Shown here: positions 15,619-23,798 of the stretch, in pieces
How positions within the stretch are numbered: the first letter of the stretch is position 1
Layout of the letters: each line of letters starts with the position of its first letter
Source: JADFNB01 sp036397455
GTDB taxonomy: Bacteria; Gemmatimonadota; Gemmatimonadetes; Gemmatimonadales; GWC2-71-9
DNA length: 64,000 nt
Assembly (NCBI GenBank): GCA_036397455.1
Contig: DASWIX010000061.1
Coordinates: forward strand, 1-64,000
Direction of reading: 5' to 3'
Made by a program: the position numbers and the translations under genes
The notes under the pieces: generated by a model
What the model was told of the DNA's origin: nothing
What the model saw: only the letters and a program-made list of their open reading frames with translations
The model's database searches: none

Positions 15619-16272
15619 ATGAAGCTTTTGCGTTCGGCCCTCATTCTCGGTGTGCTGGGCGGCCTGAGTACGCCGGCCGCGGCCCAGAACTTCCAGTTCA
15701 AGAGCGGTTCGTACTACAACAACCCGTCGGCGTTTGGCGCGCGCGTGGGTCCCTATCGGGCCCAGCTCCTCGCTGAGCCCGGTCAGCCCATCGTCGATGT
15801 TTTCTGCGTCGACTACTTCCATTCGGTCTCGACCAATCAGAGTTGGACGGCCGCGTTCACCAATCTGGCCACACTGAACATGAGCGCCACTCGGCAGATG
15901 ACCGATTTTGGGCTCAGCCAGTCAGACGCGCTAATGCGCTACCAGATGGCCGCCTGGCTTTCGTCGCAGTTTACGATGGACAACAAGAGCCAGTGGGGAG
16001 CCATTCACGGAACCATCTGGAACGTTATGAGCGGTGGAACCGCCATGTACAATGGCAACCCGATTCCGGCCAATTCGACGTGGCTCGCGGGGGCCCAGGG
16101 CAACTACCAGTCGATCAACCTCGCCGAGTGGACCGTCGTTTCCGACGTTGCGGGCAACCGCCAGGAATACCTCATGCGCACAGTTGTGCCGGAGCCGGAG
16201 ACCCTGTTCCTTTTCGGCACGGGATTGGTTGGTCTGGCGTTCCTGACGTTTGTCCGACGCAGGGCCGTGTAG
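15619..16272 (+). CDS. PEP-CTERM sorting-domain protein
   Basis: 217 residues from ATG 15619. The signal peptide ends near residue 23 (AAA-Q). A Asn/Ser/Tyr-rich secreted domain follows, and a C-terminal sorting signal starts near residue 190: VPEPE, a hydrophobic helix, then RRR. That signal is the substrate of an exosortase (EpsH/XrtA), which processes such proteins for the exopolysaccharide matrix or outer surface. No exosortase or prsK/prsR is in the window. The domain contains a Cys and many aromatic residues but matches no enzyme. A good terminator follows. Confidence 0.85.
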   Translation: MKLLRSALILGVLGGLSTPAAAQNFQFKSGSYYNNPSAFGARVGPYRAQLLAEPGQPIVDVFCVDYFHSVSTNQSWTAAFTNLATLNMSATRQMTDFGLSQSDALMRYQMAAWLSSQFTMDNKSQWGAIHGTIWNVMSGGTAMYNGNPIPANSTWLAGAQGNYQSINLAEWTVVSDVAGNRQEYLMRTVVPEPETLFLFGTGLVGLAFLTFVRRRAV

Positions 16273-16298
16273 ACCCCTCGGACTTGACGCGGAACTAT

Positions 16299-16336
16299 GC
16301 GGGCTGAATTCTGGGAGAGTTCAGCCCGCTTTGTTT
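16299..16336 (+). terminator. Rho-independent terminator after the PEP-CTERM gene
   Basis: A perfect ten-base stem, GCGGGCTGAA (16299-16308) with TTCAGCCCGC (16320-16329), and an 11-base loop, followed by TTTGTTT. It begins 27 bases after the stop at 16272 and isolates this gene from the next one. Confidence 0.88.
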
Positions 16337-16366
16337 CAGCGGCCACCCGCGTTTCTGGACGAACCG

Positions 16367-16912
16367 ATGTCGTCATACGATCGAGGACTTGACCTGCTCC
16401 GCAGATTCTGGGCGCCGACCTATTTCTTTGGCGCGCTGCTGATTCTGCTGCCACTCATCGATCTTGGCGCCAACGTATGGCCGTTGCGGTTCGGCGACGT
16501 GCAGTGGCGGTACGGCACGGCGGGCCTCTTTGCCGGTTTCCTCCTCACGCCGCTGATCGGCATGATGATCGTCGTCGGGACGGCCGCCGTCATGGAACAC
16601 CGGCACGTGATCCGGATACTGTCGTTCGTGAATGGGGTCGCCGCCGCGGTGCTGGTGATCATCGCCCTGTCATTCGTGCTTGACTGGCTGCAGATGCGTC
16701 GCAATACGCCGCCGGAAGCGGTTCCGATTCAGACCGTCGGCGCGTTGAAGGCGATCCTCAAGTACTTCGTTGTTGCGGCGGGGATGGGGTGGTACGCCAT
16801 GCTGGGACTTCGGGCCACGCCGGCCGCGCGCGCGGCGGCGGATCCACCGCAGCGCCTGGCCCGCCGCACCAAACCCGTGACCCGCCCGGCCGAGCCGCCT
16901 TCCGACACCTAG
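16367..16912 (+). CDS. Four-helix membrane protein, unknown function
   Basis: 181 residues from ATG 16367; the frame is open upstream through the terminator, which rules out the longer form. Four transmembrane helices lie at about 17-37, 53-75, 85-108 and 127-148, and the Arg/Pro-rich tail is probably cytoplasmic. No motif is recognised. It stands alone behind the terminator of the PEP-CTERM gene. Confidence 0.55.
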   Translation: MSSYDRGLDLLRRFWAPTYFFGALLILLPLIDLGANVWPLRFGDVQWRYGTAGLFAGFLLTPLIGMMIVVGTAAVMEHRHVIRILSFVNGVAAAVLVIIALSFVLDWLQMRRNTPPEAVPIQTVGALKAILKYFVVAAGMGWYAMLGLRATPAARAAADPPQRLARRTKPVTRPAEPPSDT

Positions 16913-16974
16913 GTTGGTGCCCGCATCGGGCGGCGTGCGATGTTCGAACGGGACGAAAGTCGATAGATTAAGTC

Positions 16975-17175
16975 GTGATTCGACGAATCGTTACCTGGCT
17001 CCGCCAGCAAGTGCAAGCCGTGCCCCCGTCGCTCTCGGCCTGCGAATTCGAGTGCAAGGCCGAGGAATGTTGCCAGGGGGAATGGGAGACATGTGAGCGG
17101 CGTTTTCAGGCCGAGGCCGCGGAGTGCGTCGAACTGAAATCCTCTCCGCGGGCGTCTACCGGGCACTCAGCCTGA
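16975..17175 (+). CDS. Small cysteine-rich protein
   Basis: 66 residues from GTG 16975. After a basic amphipathic start comes a compact set of six cysteines (ACEFEC, ECC, TCERR, ECV) between residues 22 and 51. The cluster suggests metal binding or a disulfide-rich fold; there is no signal peptide. The 3' end overlaps the convergent membrane protein by 20 bases, and its stop lies in a perfect hairpin. Short length and a weak ribosome site leave doubt, but the Cys pattern is unlikely by chance. Confidence 0.5.
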   Translation: MIRRIVTWLRQQVQAVPPSLSACEFECKAEECCQGEWETCERRFQAEAAECVELKSSPRASTGHSA

Positions 17176-17545
17176 GTGCCCGGCTGCAGCCGCCACATGC
17201 CACCTCGATCGTTTCGCGCCATCTCGGGGGCAGATCGAACTCCTGCTCCTCTCCACAGTCCGGGCAGATCCCGCGCGCCGATACCGCCACCGTGCTCGTG
17301 CGCACCCGACTCGAAAAACTGTAGATCCCGAAGAGGAAAAACCCAGGCACGAGCGCGAAATGCGCGATGGGGATGAACACGGATGCGACCGCGGCGGCCC
17401 ACCACGTCGCCAGGCCCAACCACGCCCGCCGCATTCGTTGCGCGCGATTGAAGGTGACCAACTCGACCGTCGCGTCCGTCTCGGTGGGGGCGTATCCGCG
17501 CAGGCGACAGGAACGCTCGTGCCGTTCGTAGGTGATGTCCAGCAC
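17156..17545 (-). CDS. Membrane protein with C-terminal zinc ribbon
   Basis: 129 residues. Two hydrophobic helices (about 42-75) lie between a basic N-terminus and a C-terminal zinc ribbon (CPDCG at about 95-99, CGGCS at about 117-121). It resembles other small zinc-ribbon membrane proteins of this genome. The 3' end overlaps the Cys-rich small gene. Function unknown. Confidence 0.55.
   Translation of the reverse strand: MLDITYERHERSCRLRGYAPTETDATVELVTFNRAQRMRRAWLGLATWWAAAVASVFIPIAHFALVPGFFLFGIYSFSSRVRTSTVAVSARGICPDCGEEQEFDLPPRWRETIEVACGGCSRALRLSAR
17159..17183. terminator. Bidirectional hairpin between convergent genes
   Basis: CCGGGCACTCA (17159-17169), loop GCC, TGAGTGCCCGG (17173-17183): an eleven-pair perfect stem. 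It contains the stop codon of the plus-strand gene (17173-17175) and directly abuts the stop of the minus-strand gene (17156-17158). There is no T-run on either side, so if it ends transcription it does so as a Rho-assisted or pausing hairpin in both directions. Confidence 0.55.
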
Positions 17546-17613
17546 GGCGGGAATCTAGCGGGGCGCTTCCCGTCAAGCGAACTTGCAGCCTCGTCATCCA
17601 CAGAGGAGGTTCG

Positions 17614-18153
17614 GTGCGAATACTCTTGGCGCTGCTGGTGTCGTCGCTCTTGTCCGCCCCATCGCTCACGGCGCAGGCCGGCGGGAGTGGATCGGCACGA
17701 CCGGAAGCGGCCGCGGCCGACGTGCACAGTCTCGATGCGATCATCGGCGCCCTGTACGACGTCATCTCCGGGCCCGCCGGTCCGCGCGACTGGGATCGGT
17801 TTCGGTCGCTGTTCAAAGACGGCGCACGCCTGATTCCCACCTTCGGGCAGGACGGCAACATCGGGATGCGTGTCTCGACACCCGAGGAATACGCCGAGCG
17901 GGCGGGGCCCTACTTCAGCAACAACGGGTTCTTCGAGCGGGAAATCGGGCGCACGGTCGAGGAATACGGCCAGCTCGTGCATGCCTTCAGCGCGTACGAT
18001 TCGCGCCGGACGGCGGAGGGGGAACCGTTCGTCCGCGGCATCAACAGCATCCAGTTGTTGAACGACGGCACGCGTTGGTGGGTCGTCTCGATCATGTGGG
18101 CCGACGTGACGACTGCCGGTGAGATTCCGGCCCGGTATCTGCGCGGGCACTGA
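17614..18153 (+). CDS. Secreted NTF2/SnoaL-like protein
   Basis: 179 residues from GTG 17614 with GAGGAGG four bases upstream. A signal peptide (about 1-20) precedes a domain of NTF2/SnoaL-like type: an early helix with RDWDRFRSLF and DGARL, a long middle helix, and late strands with a WWVVSIMW signature. Proteins of this fold bind small ligands or act as simple enzymes, but no catalytic residue can be assigned. It is followed eight bases later by the Ser/Thr kinase, suggesting one transcript. Confidence 0.65.
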   Translation: MRILLALLVSSLLSAPSLTAQAGGSGSARPEAAAADVHSLDAIIGALYDVISGPAGPRDWDRFRSLFKDGARLIPTFGQDGNIGMRVSTPEEYAERAGPYFSNNGFFEREIGRTVEEYGQLVHAFSAYDSRRTAEGEPFVRGINSIQLLNDGTRWWVVSIMWADVTTAGEIPARYLRGH

Positions 18154-18160
18154 AGGAACG

Positions 18161-19723
18161 GTGACGCTGACGGCGACGGGAGACCCTTACCGGGAGCGGG
18201 TTGAAGCCGCACTCGGACCGGCGTACGAGCTGCGCGGATTGCTTGGCAGCGGCGGCTTCGCCGAAGTGTACGCGGCGTGGGATGCCGGCCTCAAGCGTGA
18301 GGTCGCGGTGAAAGTGCTGCGCCAGGATCTCGCCCCCGAGGCGACCCTCGTGGCGCGGTTCCGCCGTGAAGCGGAAACCGTGGCGGGACTCCGCCACCCC
18401 AACATCGTTCCCATCTATCAGGTCGGCGAAGGTGAGGGCATCGTCTTTTTCATCATGCCGCTCGTGCGCGGCGTTTCGCTGGGCGAGTGGCTCGAATGCG
18501 ACCGGAGGCCGCCGTTTCGCGAGATCCGCCGGATCCTGATGGAAATCGGCGGCGCCCTCTCCGCGGCGCACGGCGCCGGCCTGGTGCACCGCGACATCAA
18601 GCCCGACAACATCATGCTCGAGGGCGACGAGCGGCGCGTCCTGGTCATGGACTTCGGCATTGCCAAGCCGCTCAGCGTGCAGGACGTCTCGCTCACCGCC
18701 ACCGGGATGATCATCGGCACGCCGCAATACATGAGTCCGGAGCAGGGAAGTGGCGACACCGTCGATCACCGGTCGGACATCTACTCCCTGGGCGTGGTGG
18801 GCTACCAGCTGATCACCGGTCAGTTGCCGTTCACCGGCGGATCGGTGATCGCGCTGCTCATGCAGCATGCGACCGCTGATCCTCCATCGATGCTCGAAGC
18901 CCGTCCGGACTGCCCCACCGATCTCGAACGGGCCATCCGCCGTTGCCTGGCGAAGGCGCCCGAACAACGCTGGCAGTCGGCTTCCGAGCTCCGGGACGCG
19001 CTCGCGGCGGAGCGCACGTCGCTCGCGGTCGATCGCCCGCCGGACGAGGTTCCGGAGACGCCGGGTGCCACGGATGCTGTCGGACGTTTTCGACGGACGA
19101 TCGTCGCCGCGCTCGTGACCGTGTCGGTGGCGTTTGCCGTTGACATGGCCGTGATTGCCGGTCTTCAATTCGCGCCGCTCGTGCTGTTCGTATCGCTCTT
19201 CGCCGGCGCGGCCGCCTACGGCCGGCTTCGCGTGGCCGGTCACGATTGGCGGGACGCGATTCCGCGTGGCGGCGCCATCGGGTCCCCGGGTTCCGTGACG
19301 CCGGCGACGGGTGCCGGTGCGGCGTCGTCCGATGAGGTCGAATTCGGACCGTACGCGGGCCGGGTGCGCCAGGCGCGCCGTGACCGCGCGGCGTTGGTGG
19401 GTTTGCTGGCGCAATTGCCGAATTCGGAGCGCGAGGTGTTGCACGACGTGTTGCCACTCGTCGACGGTCTGCTCGTCCAGAGCGCCGACAACGCGCGGAC
19501 GCTGACCTCCATCGAACGAGCGGTCCGTGGCGGCATCGACGCGGATCGCCGGGCCGAGGCGGATGCGCGGCGCGCCGAAATCTCGGGCGAGATGGAGAGT
19601 GCCGTCGAGGCGATCGGACGCATTCGTGCCGCGCTGCGCCGCGTGGGTCACGACGGGCTCACGGTGGCGGCGCCCGCGGTGCGCGAGGCCGTCGACATTG
19701 TCAAACAACGCCCCGCCGGTTAA
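18161..19723 (+). CDS. Membrane Ser/Thr protein kinase
   Basis: 520 residues from GTG 18161 (AAGGA five bases upstream; the frame opens earlier). The kinase domain spans about 20-290 with all catalytic motifs: GSGGFAEVY glycine loop, VAVKVL lysine, HRDIKPDN, DFG and the SPE of the activation segment. Two hydrophobic helices (about 315-360) and a Glu/Arg-rich C-terminal coiled coil (about 400-515) follow, with no PASTA or PEGA repeats. It is a Hanks-type kinase that would phosphorylate cytoplasmic targets. Unlike the kinase-like protein at 607-2112, it should be active. Confidence 0.88.
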   Translation: MTLTATGDPYRERVEAALGPAYELRGLLGSGGFAEVYAAWDAGLKREVAVKVLRQDLAPEATLVARFRREAETVAGLRHPNIVPIYQVGEGEGIVFFIMPLVRGVSLGEWLECDRRPPFREIRRILMEIGGALSAAHGAGLVHRDIKPDNIMLEGDERRVLVMDFGIAKPLSVQDVSLTATGMIIGTPQYMSPEQGSGDTVDHRSDIYSLGVVGYQLITGQLPFTGGSVIALLMQHATADPPSMLEARPDCPTDLERAIRRCLAKAPEQRWQSASELRDALAAERTSLAVDRPPDEVPETPGATDAVGRFRRTIVAALVTVSVAFAVDMAVIAGLQFAPLVLFVSLFAGAAAYGRLRVAGHDWRDAIPRGGAIGSPGSVTPATGAGAASSDEVEFGPYAGRVRQARRDRAALVGLLAQLPNSEREVLHDVLPLVDGLLVQSADNARTLTSIERAVRGGIDADRRAEADARRAEISGEMESAVEAIGRIRAALRRVGHDGLTVAAPAVREAVDIVKQRPAG

Positions 19724-20811
19724 GCGCTCCTCCGCATGATGCGGCCAACGCCGACCGCCGCGAACAGGATGGTGAACAGCATGGTGAGGGGTATCGACAC
19801 CCTGCGGACGACCTCGTTCGGCGGCAACGTGACCCGCTCGGCCATCCACCGACGAGTCCACTGACCGACATCCGTGCCAAAGGCCAGAACGAACGCACTG
19901 TCCAGCGGAACCGTCGCCGTCCAAAAAGGGGTGAAGGCGGCGGGACCCTGGTCGAGCAGCAGGCCATACAGGTAGTCGCCCAGTCCGTTGGATTCGAGGA
20001 AGTGGAACGAGACATGGTCGGCATCGAGCGCGTGAGCGTAGCGCTCCCGGTAATCGACGATGTAGTCTCGGCAGCGAGCCCGCCTCCCGGCCACGCACGC
20101 CACCAACGCCAGTTGGTCATTCTCGAGCAGATCCCTCAGTTGCCAGGTGAGGACCGACGGGTCCGGCTCCTTCGGCGGTATCGAGCCCGAAAGCTCCCAG
20201 GCTCCCGCATGCAACCAGCGGTCCACCGTCGGGCCGGGCAACCCGAATTCGGCGTAGAAGCCGCACAGCCCGAGAACATCCAGCAAATCGGGACGGGGCA
20301 ACCAGCGACTTCGAGGGGCGTCGCGGTTGTCCCTTCGGAGGTCCGCCGCTCCGAGCCCGACGATCGCGTAGCACGCCTGCGTGGAATCCCGTGGCAGGAC
20401 GTGGTACATCCCGCTCCAGAAGGAGGACTTGATTCGAACGCGGCCCTGCGTGGAATCGACGCTGAGGTGAAGGATGACCGGCACGCGCAGCGCATCGGTG
20501 CGCAAGCGGGGATCGGCGTCGAGTGTCCGCTGGGCCCAGTCGCGCCAGGCGTCAGGAACGTCGTCCGCCACCACCAGTTGCGCTTGTCCCGCATCAGGCG
20601 CCGCAAGCGAGTCTCGCCGCTCGAGGATGATGAGCGTCTCCGTCGCGCGCCGCAGCGAGTCCCGAACCTGCCCGGCTCGCCGCGAGAACTCGGTGCGCGC
20701 CGGGCGCGGAGCCCTGGCGCGTGTGCTGGCGGGAGGGGGAAGCAGAACCACCGCCAAGCCGGCGCACCCGACGCCCGCGATGAGCGCCGCTCGCTTCAGT
20801 CCAATCGCCAT
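19720..20811 (-). CDS. Membrane-anchored hypothetical protein, last gene of the ytr-like operon
   Basis: 363 residues from ATG 20811, overlapping the upstream gene by 16 bases; the longer frame to 21267 is inside that gene. An N-terminal hydrophobic segment (about 8-26) and a C-terminal helix (about 335-355) bracket a large, probably extracytoplasmic domain. It contains a CYAIVGLG stretch and a later pair of cysteines. No domain is recognised. Position as sixth gene behind a GntR regulator and an ABC transporter ties it to envelope or stress export. The 3' end touches the convergent kinase gene. Confidence 0.55.
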   Translation of the reverse strand: MAIGLKRAALIAGVGCAGLAVVLLPPPASTRARAPRPARTEFSRRAGQVRDSLRRATETLIILERRDSLAAPDAGQAQLVVADDVPDAWRDWAQRTLDADPRLRTDALRVPVILHLSVDSTQGRVRIKSSFWSGMYHVLPRDSTQACYAIVGLGAADLRRDNRDAPRSRWLPRPDLLDVLGLCGFYAEFGLPGPTVDRWLHAGAWELSGSIPPKEPDPSVLTWQLRDLLENDQLALVACVAGRRARCRDYIVDYRERYAHALDADHVSFHFLESNGLGDYLYGLLLDQGPAAFTPFWTATVPLDSAFVLAFGTDVGQWTRRWMAERVTLPPNEVVRRVSIPLTMLFTILFAAVGVGRIMRRSA

Positions 20812-21842
20812 CGTGAACTCCGTAGCGCGAAGGTGGCAAGGACCCCGGTCACGAACAGCGTAACCCAAGCCGTGGCGCCGGCCAGGCGGGACGGATAGGG
20901 ACGTGCCGCCATGACGCTGGTATGCCATGCCGAGAGGAGAGAATCCAGCGGTGCCCTGGCGGTCGCTTCCAGGCGGTCCGCAAGTGGCAATGTCGAATCG
21001 GACAGCAGGCGCGAGAGTGCACCGTCGCCGCCCAGAGAGCGGGCCTCGATCACGAGACCCGTCGTGGCGTCGCTCGACAGCGGTCGGGCCAACGGGTAGC
21101 CGTCGGTGAGCCGCAGACACGCCGCATCCGCGCCGGCCTGGCATTGCTGGAACACGTCGCTTCGTTCCCATCGCCTCCGCCTCAGCAAAATCCTCCGGTC
21201 GGCCGGCGTGGTCAGTTCGCGCCATCGGTCGGCTACCTCGACCAAGCCGAGTGCCTTGGCGCACCATTGCAAGTCACCCTGGTAGCAAAACCGCGTCGCC
21301 TGGCTCGGACGGTCGACCAGTTCCAGGTATGCCCGCCGGAGGTAATCCCTCCCCGGCCGCGGGTGCAACCCACTCGTCCAGCGCACCACCGTGTTGCCGC
21401 CCAGGACCAACAGCCAGCTCCACGCGGCGTCCTCGATGACCCGCGCCAGGGCCTCTGCGGAGCGCGCCGAGTCCGCGAGGATGCCGGGACCCGCACGACT
21501 CCATGCCCACCGATCCATACCACGGTACCGCACCGCGGGCCACCACGCGTCGAGCAGTTCGCTGTCCGTCTTGCCGAGGGCGGCTTCGAGGTGGCTCCAC
21601 GCGATGAGCGCCGCCGGCGCCAAATGCTCCTGCATGGCCGGATCAACCAGCAGGTGGAGTCTCCCGGCGATCACGGTGTCGGGGCGGACGTCCCGGTCCA
21701 TTGCGGCCAGGCTGTCGCGCAGGACGGCCCACCGCGCGGCCAGTGCAGCGACTCGCTCGCGCTGCGCCGTCACATCCTGTGCGTCGACGGGCGTTGCCAT
21801 CGCGACGACATACACGAGTGCCAGCCCAAGAGGCCTAGACAT
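20796..21842 (-). CDS. Secreted membrane-anchored hypothetical protein (ytr-like operon)
   Basis: 348 residues from ATG 21842, overlapping the permease stop by eight bases. The signal peptide spans about 1-22 (ending VDA-Q). A mostly helical domain follows with two close cysteine pairs (CYQGDLQWC and CQAGADAAC) that could form disulfides, and there is a C-terminal transmembrane helix (about 322-342). It has the same overall layout as the next gene, and the two may act together outside the membrane. Not recognised in known families. Confidence 0.55.
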   Translation of the reverse strand: MSRPLGLALVYVVAMATPVDAQDVTAQRERVAALAARWAVLRDSLAAMDRDVRPDTVIAGRLHLLVDPAMQEHLAPAALIAWSHLEAALGKTDSELLDAWWPAVRYRGMDRWAWSRAGPGILADSARSAEALARVIEDAAWSWLLVLGGNTVVRWTSGLHPRPGRDYLRRAYLELVDRPSQATRFCYQGDLQWCAKALGLVEVADRWRELTTPADRRILLRRRRWERSDVFQQCQAGADAACLRLTDGYPLARPLSSDATTGLVIEARSLGGDGALSRLLSDSTLPLADRLEATARAPLDSLLSAWHTSVMAARPYPSRLAGATAWVTLFVTGVLATFALRSSRWRLD

Positions 21843-22491
21843 TGATGAGCATCCAGGGCTCAAACAGCAGTTCCATCGGTCCCGGTAGTCGGATGAGGTA
21901 TTCCAACGCCGTCCACACGAGATTCGGACCGCCGAAGCTGATGATGATCTGATTCGTCACGATGATGGCGGTCGGGGCGACGCCCAGCGCAATGATCGCC
22001 GTTCGGACCGTGCCCGCCGCGAGCGCGAAGAACATCGAGAAGCCAAACAACGTCGCCAGCGCGAACCGGAACGCGATCGCGGTCGGATAGGCATCGAGCC
22101 CCTGGGGAATGGTGGCGGACGACGTCGCGACGAGCGCTCCGATCCAGAGGGCCAGCATGGTCGGCACGAGCAACAACGTGCCCGCGCCGTAGCGCAACAG
22201 CGCGTAGTACCAACGGGGCACGGGCAGCGAAAGTGCATAGACGTGCCGCCCGGCATGATCGGGTGCCCACGTCAGCAGGGCGATCGTGATACCGGCGGCG
22301 ACCGCCAGGAACGGATACATGTAGCCCACGCCCGCCACGTCACCGAGCAGGTACAGCACGTCCGTCGCCTCGGTGTTTGCTCCCGCTCGCTGTACGCTGA
22401 CCAACGGAAGCGTGAATGCCGCGACCGCGGTCGTGACCACCGCCCACGCCGACCACTTCCATTGGGTGTAAAGCACCTGTCGAAACATCAT
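21835..22491 (-). CDS. ABC-2 type transporter permease
   Basis: 218 residues with six predicted membrane helices, beginning MFRQVLYTQWK, as do many small ABC-2 permeases. It overlaps the ATPase stop at its start, so the pair is co-translated. Substrate unknown. In YtrA-regulated systems, comparable transporters respond to cell-wall antibiotics or export unidentified molecules. Confidence 0.8.
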   Translation of the reverse strand: MMFRQVLYTQWKWSAWAVVTTAVAAFTLPLVSVQRAGANTEATDVLYLLGDVAGVGYMYPFLAVAAGITIALLTWAPDHAGRHVYALSLPVPRWYYALLRYGAGTLLLVPTMLALWIGALVATSSATIPQGLDAYPTAIAFRFALATLFGFSMFFALAAGTVRTAIIALGVAPTAIIVTNQIIISFGGPNLVWTALEYLIRLPGPMELLFEPWMLINV

Positions 22492-23399
22492 GAGTGCACC
22501 TCCACCGGGTGCCGGAACGTGCGGAGCATCTCCACGAATCCTTCCTCGAGATCCAGGTCAACCACTTCCCGCAACTGCGCGCCGATCCCATCGAAGTACT
22601 GCGACATCGTTGCCTGCCACCCGCGTACCACCCACACTTCGCCCGCGCTCAGGCCATCCCCCGCTTCGCGCGAGAGCAACACGAACGGCGTGTCGCCGGG
22701 CGTTGACGGCGGATGATGCACCCGCAGCCGCTTGATGCCGTTCTTGAACGCATGCATGGGCAACTCCGCAACCAGCCGGCCGTTATCGAGCACGCCGACC
22801 CAATTGCAGAACCGCTCGAGCTCGTGCACCAGGTGACTCGAGATGAACACCGTCGCCTGGCGTTCGGCGACGTACTCGATGAGGGCCATCAGTACTTCGC
22901 GCCGCACCACGGGGTCGAGCCCATCGGTCGGTTCATCCAGGATCAGCAGTTCCGGCCGTTGCGCCAGCGCGAGCAGCATCATGAACTTGCCGGTCTCACC
23001 CTTGGACATCTTTCCCACTCGACGCGATCGATCCAGCCGAAACGTCACGAGCAGCTCGTCCGCCCACTTGGTGTCCCACGTCGGATAAAACGCCGCGTGA
23101 AACCGCATCGCCTCGTCGATCGTGAGCGTGGGGTAGAGGTGTGGTCGCTCGGGCACATACCCGGTCCGCGCAAGCATCAGATGCGCCTCGCGGGGAACCT
23201 GGCGACCCACCACCTGGATACGGCCCCGCACCGGGCGCAATAAACCCAACAGCAGCCGGATCGTCGTGGTCTTGCCGGAGCCGTTCGGGCCGAGGAATCC
23301 ATAGATGGATCCGGTCGGGACGTTCAGCGCGAGATCGGTGATCTCGAACGTCGTCCCCGCACGGTAGACCAGGTCGCGTGTCTCGATCGCGTTGCTCAT
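22488..23399 (-). CDS. ABC transporter ATP-binding protein (YtrB-like)
   Basis: 303 residues. Walker A GPNGSGKT (37-44), a Q-loop region, a degenerate signature KMSKGE where most ATPases have LSGGQ (around residue 130), and Walker B with the D-loop (LLILDEPTDGLD) are present. The MSKGE-type signature is typical of the YtrB/BcrA-like group. The C-terminal ~80 residues form an accessory domain. It powers the adjacent permease. Its ATG overlaps the regulator's stop (ATGA). Confidence 0.88.
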   Translation of the reverse strand: MSNAIETRDLVYRAGTTFEITDLALNVPTGSIYGFLGPNGSGKTTTIRLLLGLLRPVRGRIQVVGRQVPREAHLMLARTGYVPERPHLYPTLTIDEAMRFHAAFYPTWDTKWADELLVTFRLDRSRRVGKMSKGETGKFMMLLALAQRPELLILDEPTDGLDPVVRREVLMALIEYVAERQATVFISSHLVHELERFCNWVGVLDNGRLVAELPMHAFKNGIKRLRVHHPPSTPGDTPFVLLSREAGDGLSAGEVWVVRGWQATMSQYFDGIGAQLREVVDLDLEEGFVEMLRTFRHPVEVHS

Positions 23400-23776
23400 G
23401 GCGCCTCGCTTCGAAGTTCTTGCCGGAGCGCGGAGGCGATGGCGTCCGCGCCGATGCCGAATCGGGCGGCGTCGGCGAGCAGATCCCGGACCATTCGCAA
23501 CGCCTGCTCGTCTCGCTCGCGGCCGCGCCGCTCCTCGGCGACCTCCCGCACATACGTCCCCGCACCCTGCCGCATCTCCACGAAGCCCTCCTGCTCCAGC
23601 GCCCGATACGCCTGAACCACCGTCGCGGGGTTGACGCGGAGCCGAGTGGCGAGCCCGCGAACCGACGGCAGCGACTCGCCCGGCCGGAAATCGCCCGATG
23701 CCACCGCCACCCGCACGCGGCTCGCGATCTGGTCGTACAGCGGCGTGGGGCTGCGCGGATCTATTTCGTCGAACAT
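23396..23776 (-). CDS. GntR-family regulator, YtrA subfamily
   Basis: 126 residues from ATG 23776 (a GTG at 23821 is an alternative that overlaps the upstream gene). The winged helix contains PLYDQIASRVR, GDFRPGESLPSVRGLA and NPATVVQAYRALE. A short C-terminal helical tail (about 75-126) replaces the large ligand domain, the mark of the YtrA subfamily. Members usually repress their own operon with an ABC transporter, which fits the gene order here. A matching operator is present at 24970-24992. Confidence 0.88.
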   Translation of the reverse strand: MFDEIDPRSPTPLYDQIASRVRVAVASGDFRPGESLPSVRGLATRLRVNPATVVQAYRALEQEGFVEMRQGAGTYVREVAEERRGRERDEQALRMVRDLLADAARFGIGADAIASALRQELRSEAP

Positions 23777-23798
23777 GTGCGTCCCACCACCCGTTCGG

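Noticed and set aside
18092..20098. 668-codon open frame on the minus strand
   Set aside because: It lies antisense to a clear kinase gene and shows only Arg/His/Gly-rich low-complexity composition, typical of GC-rich shadow frames.
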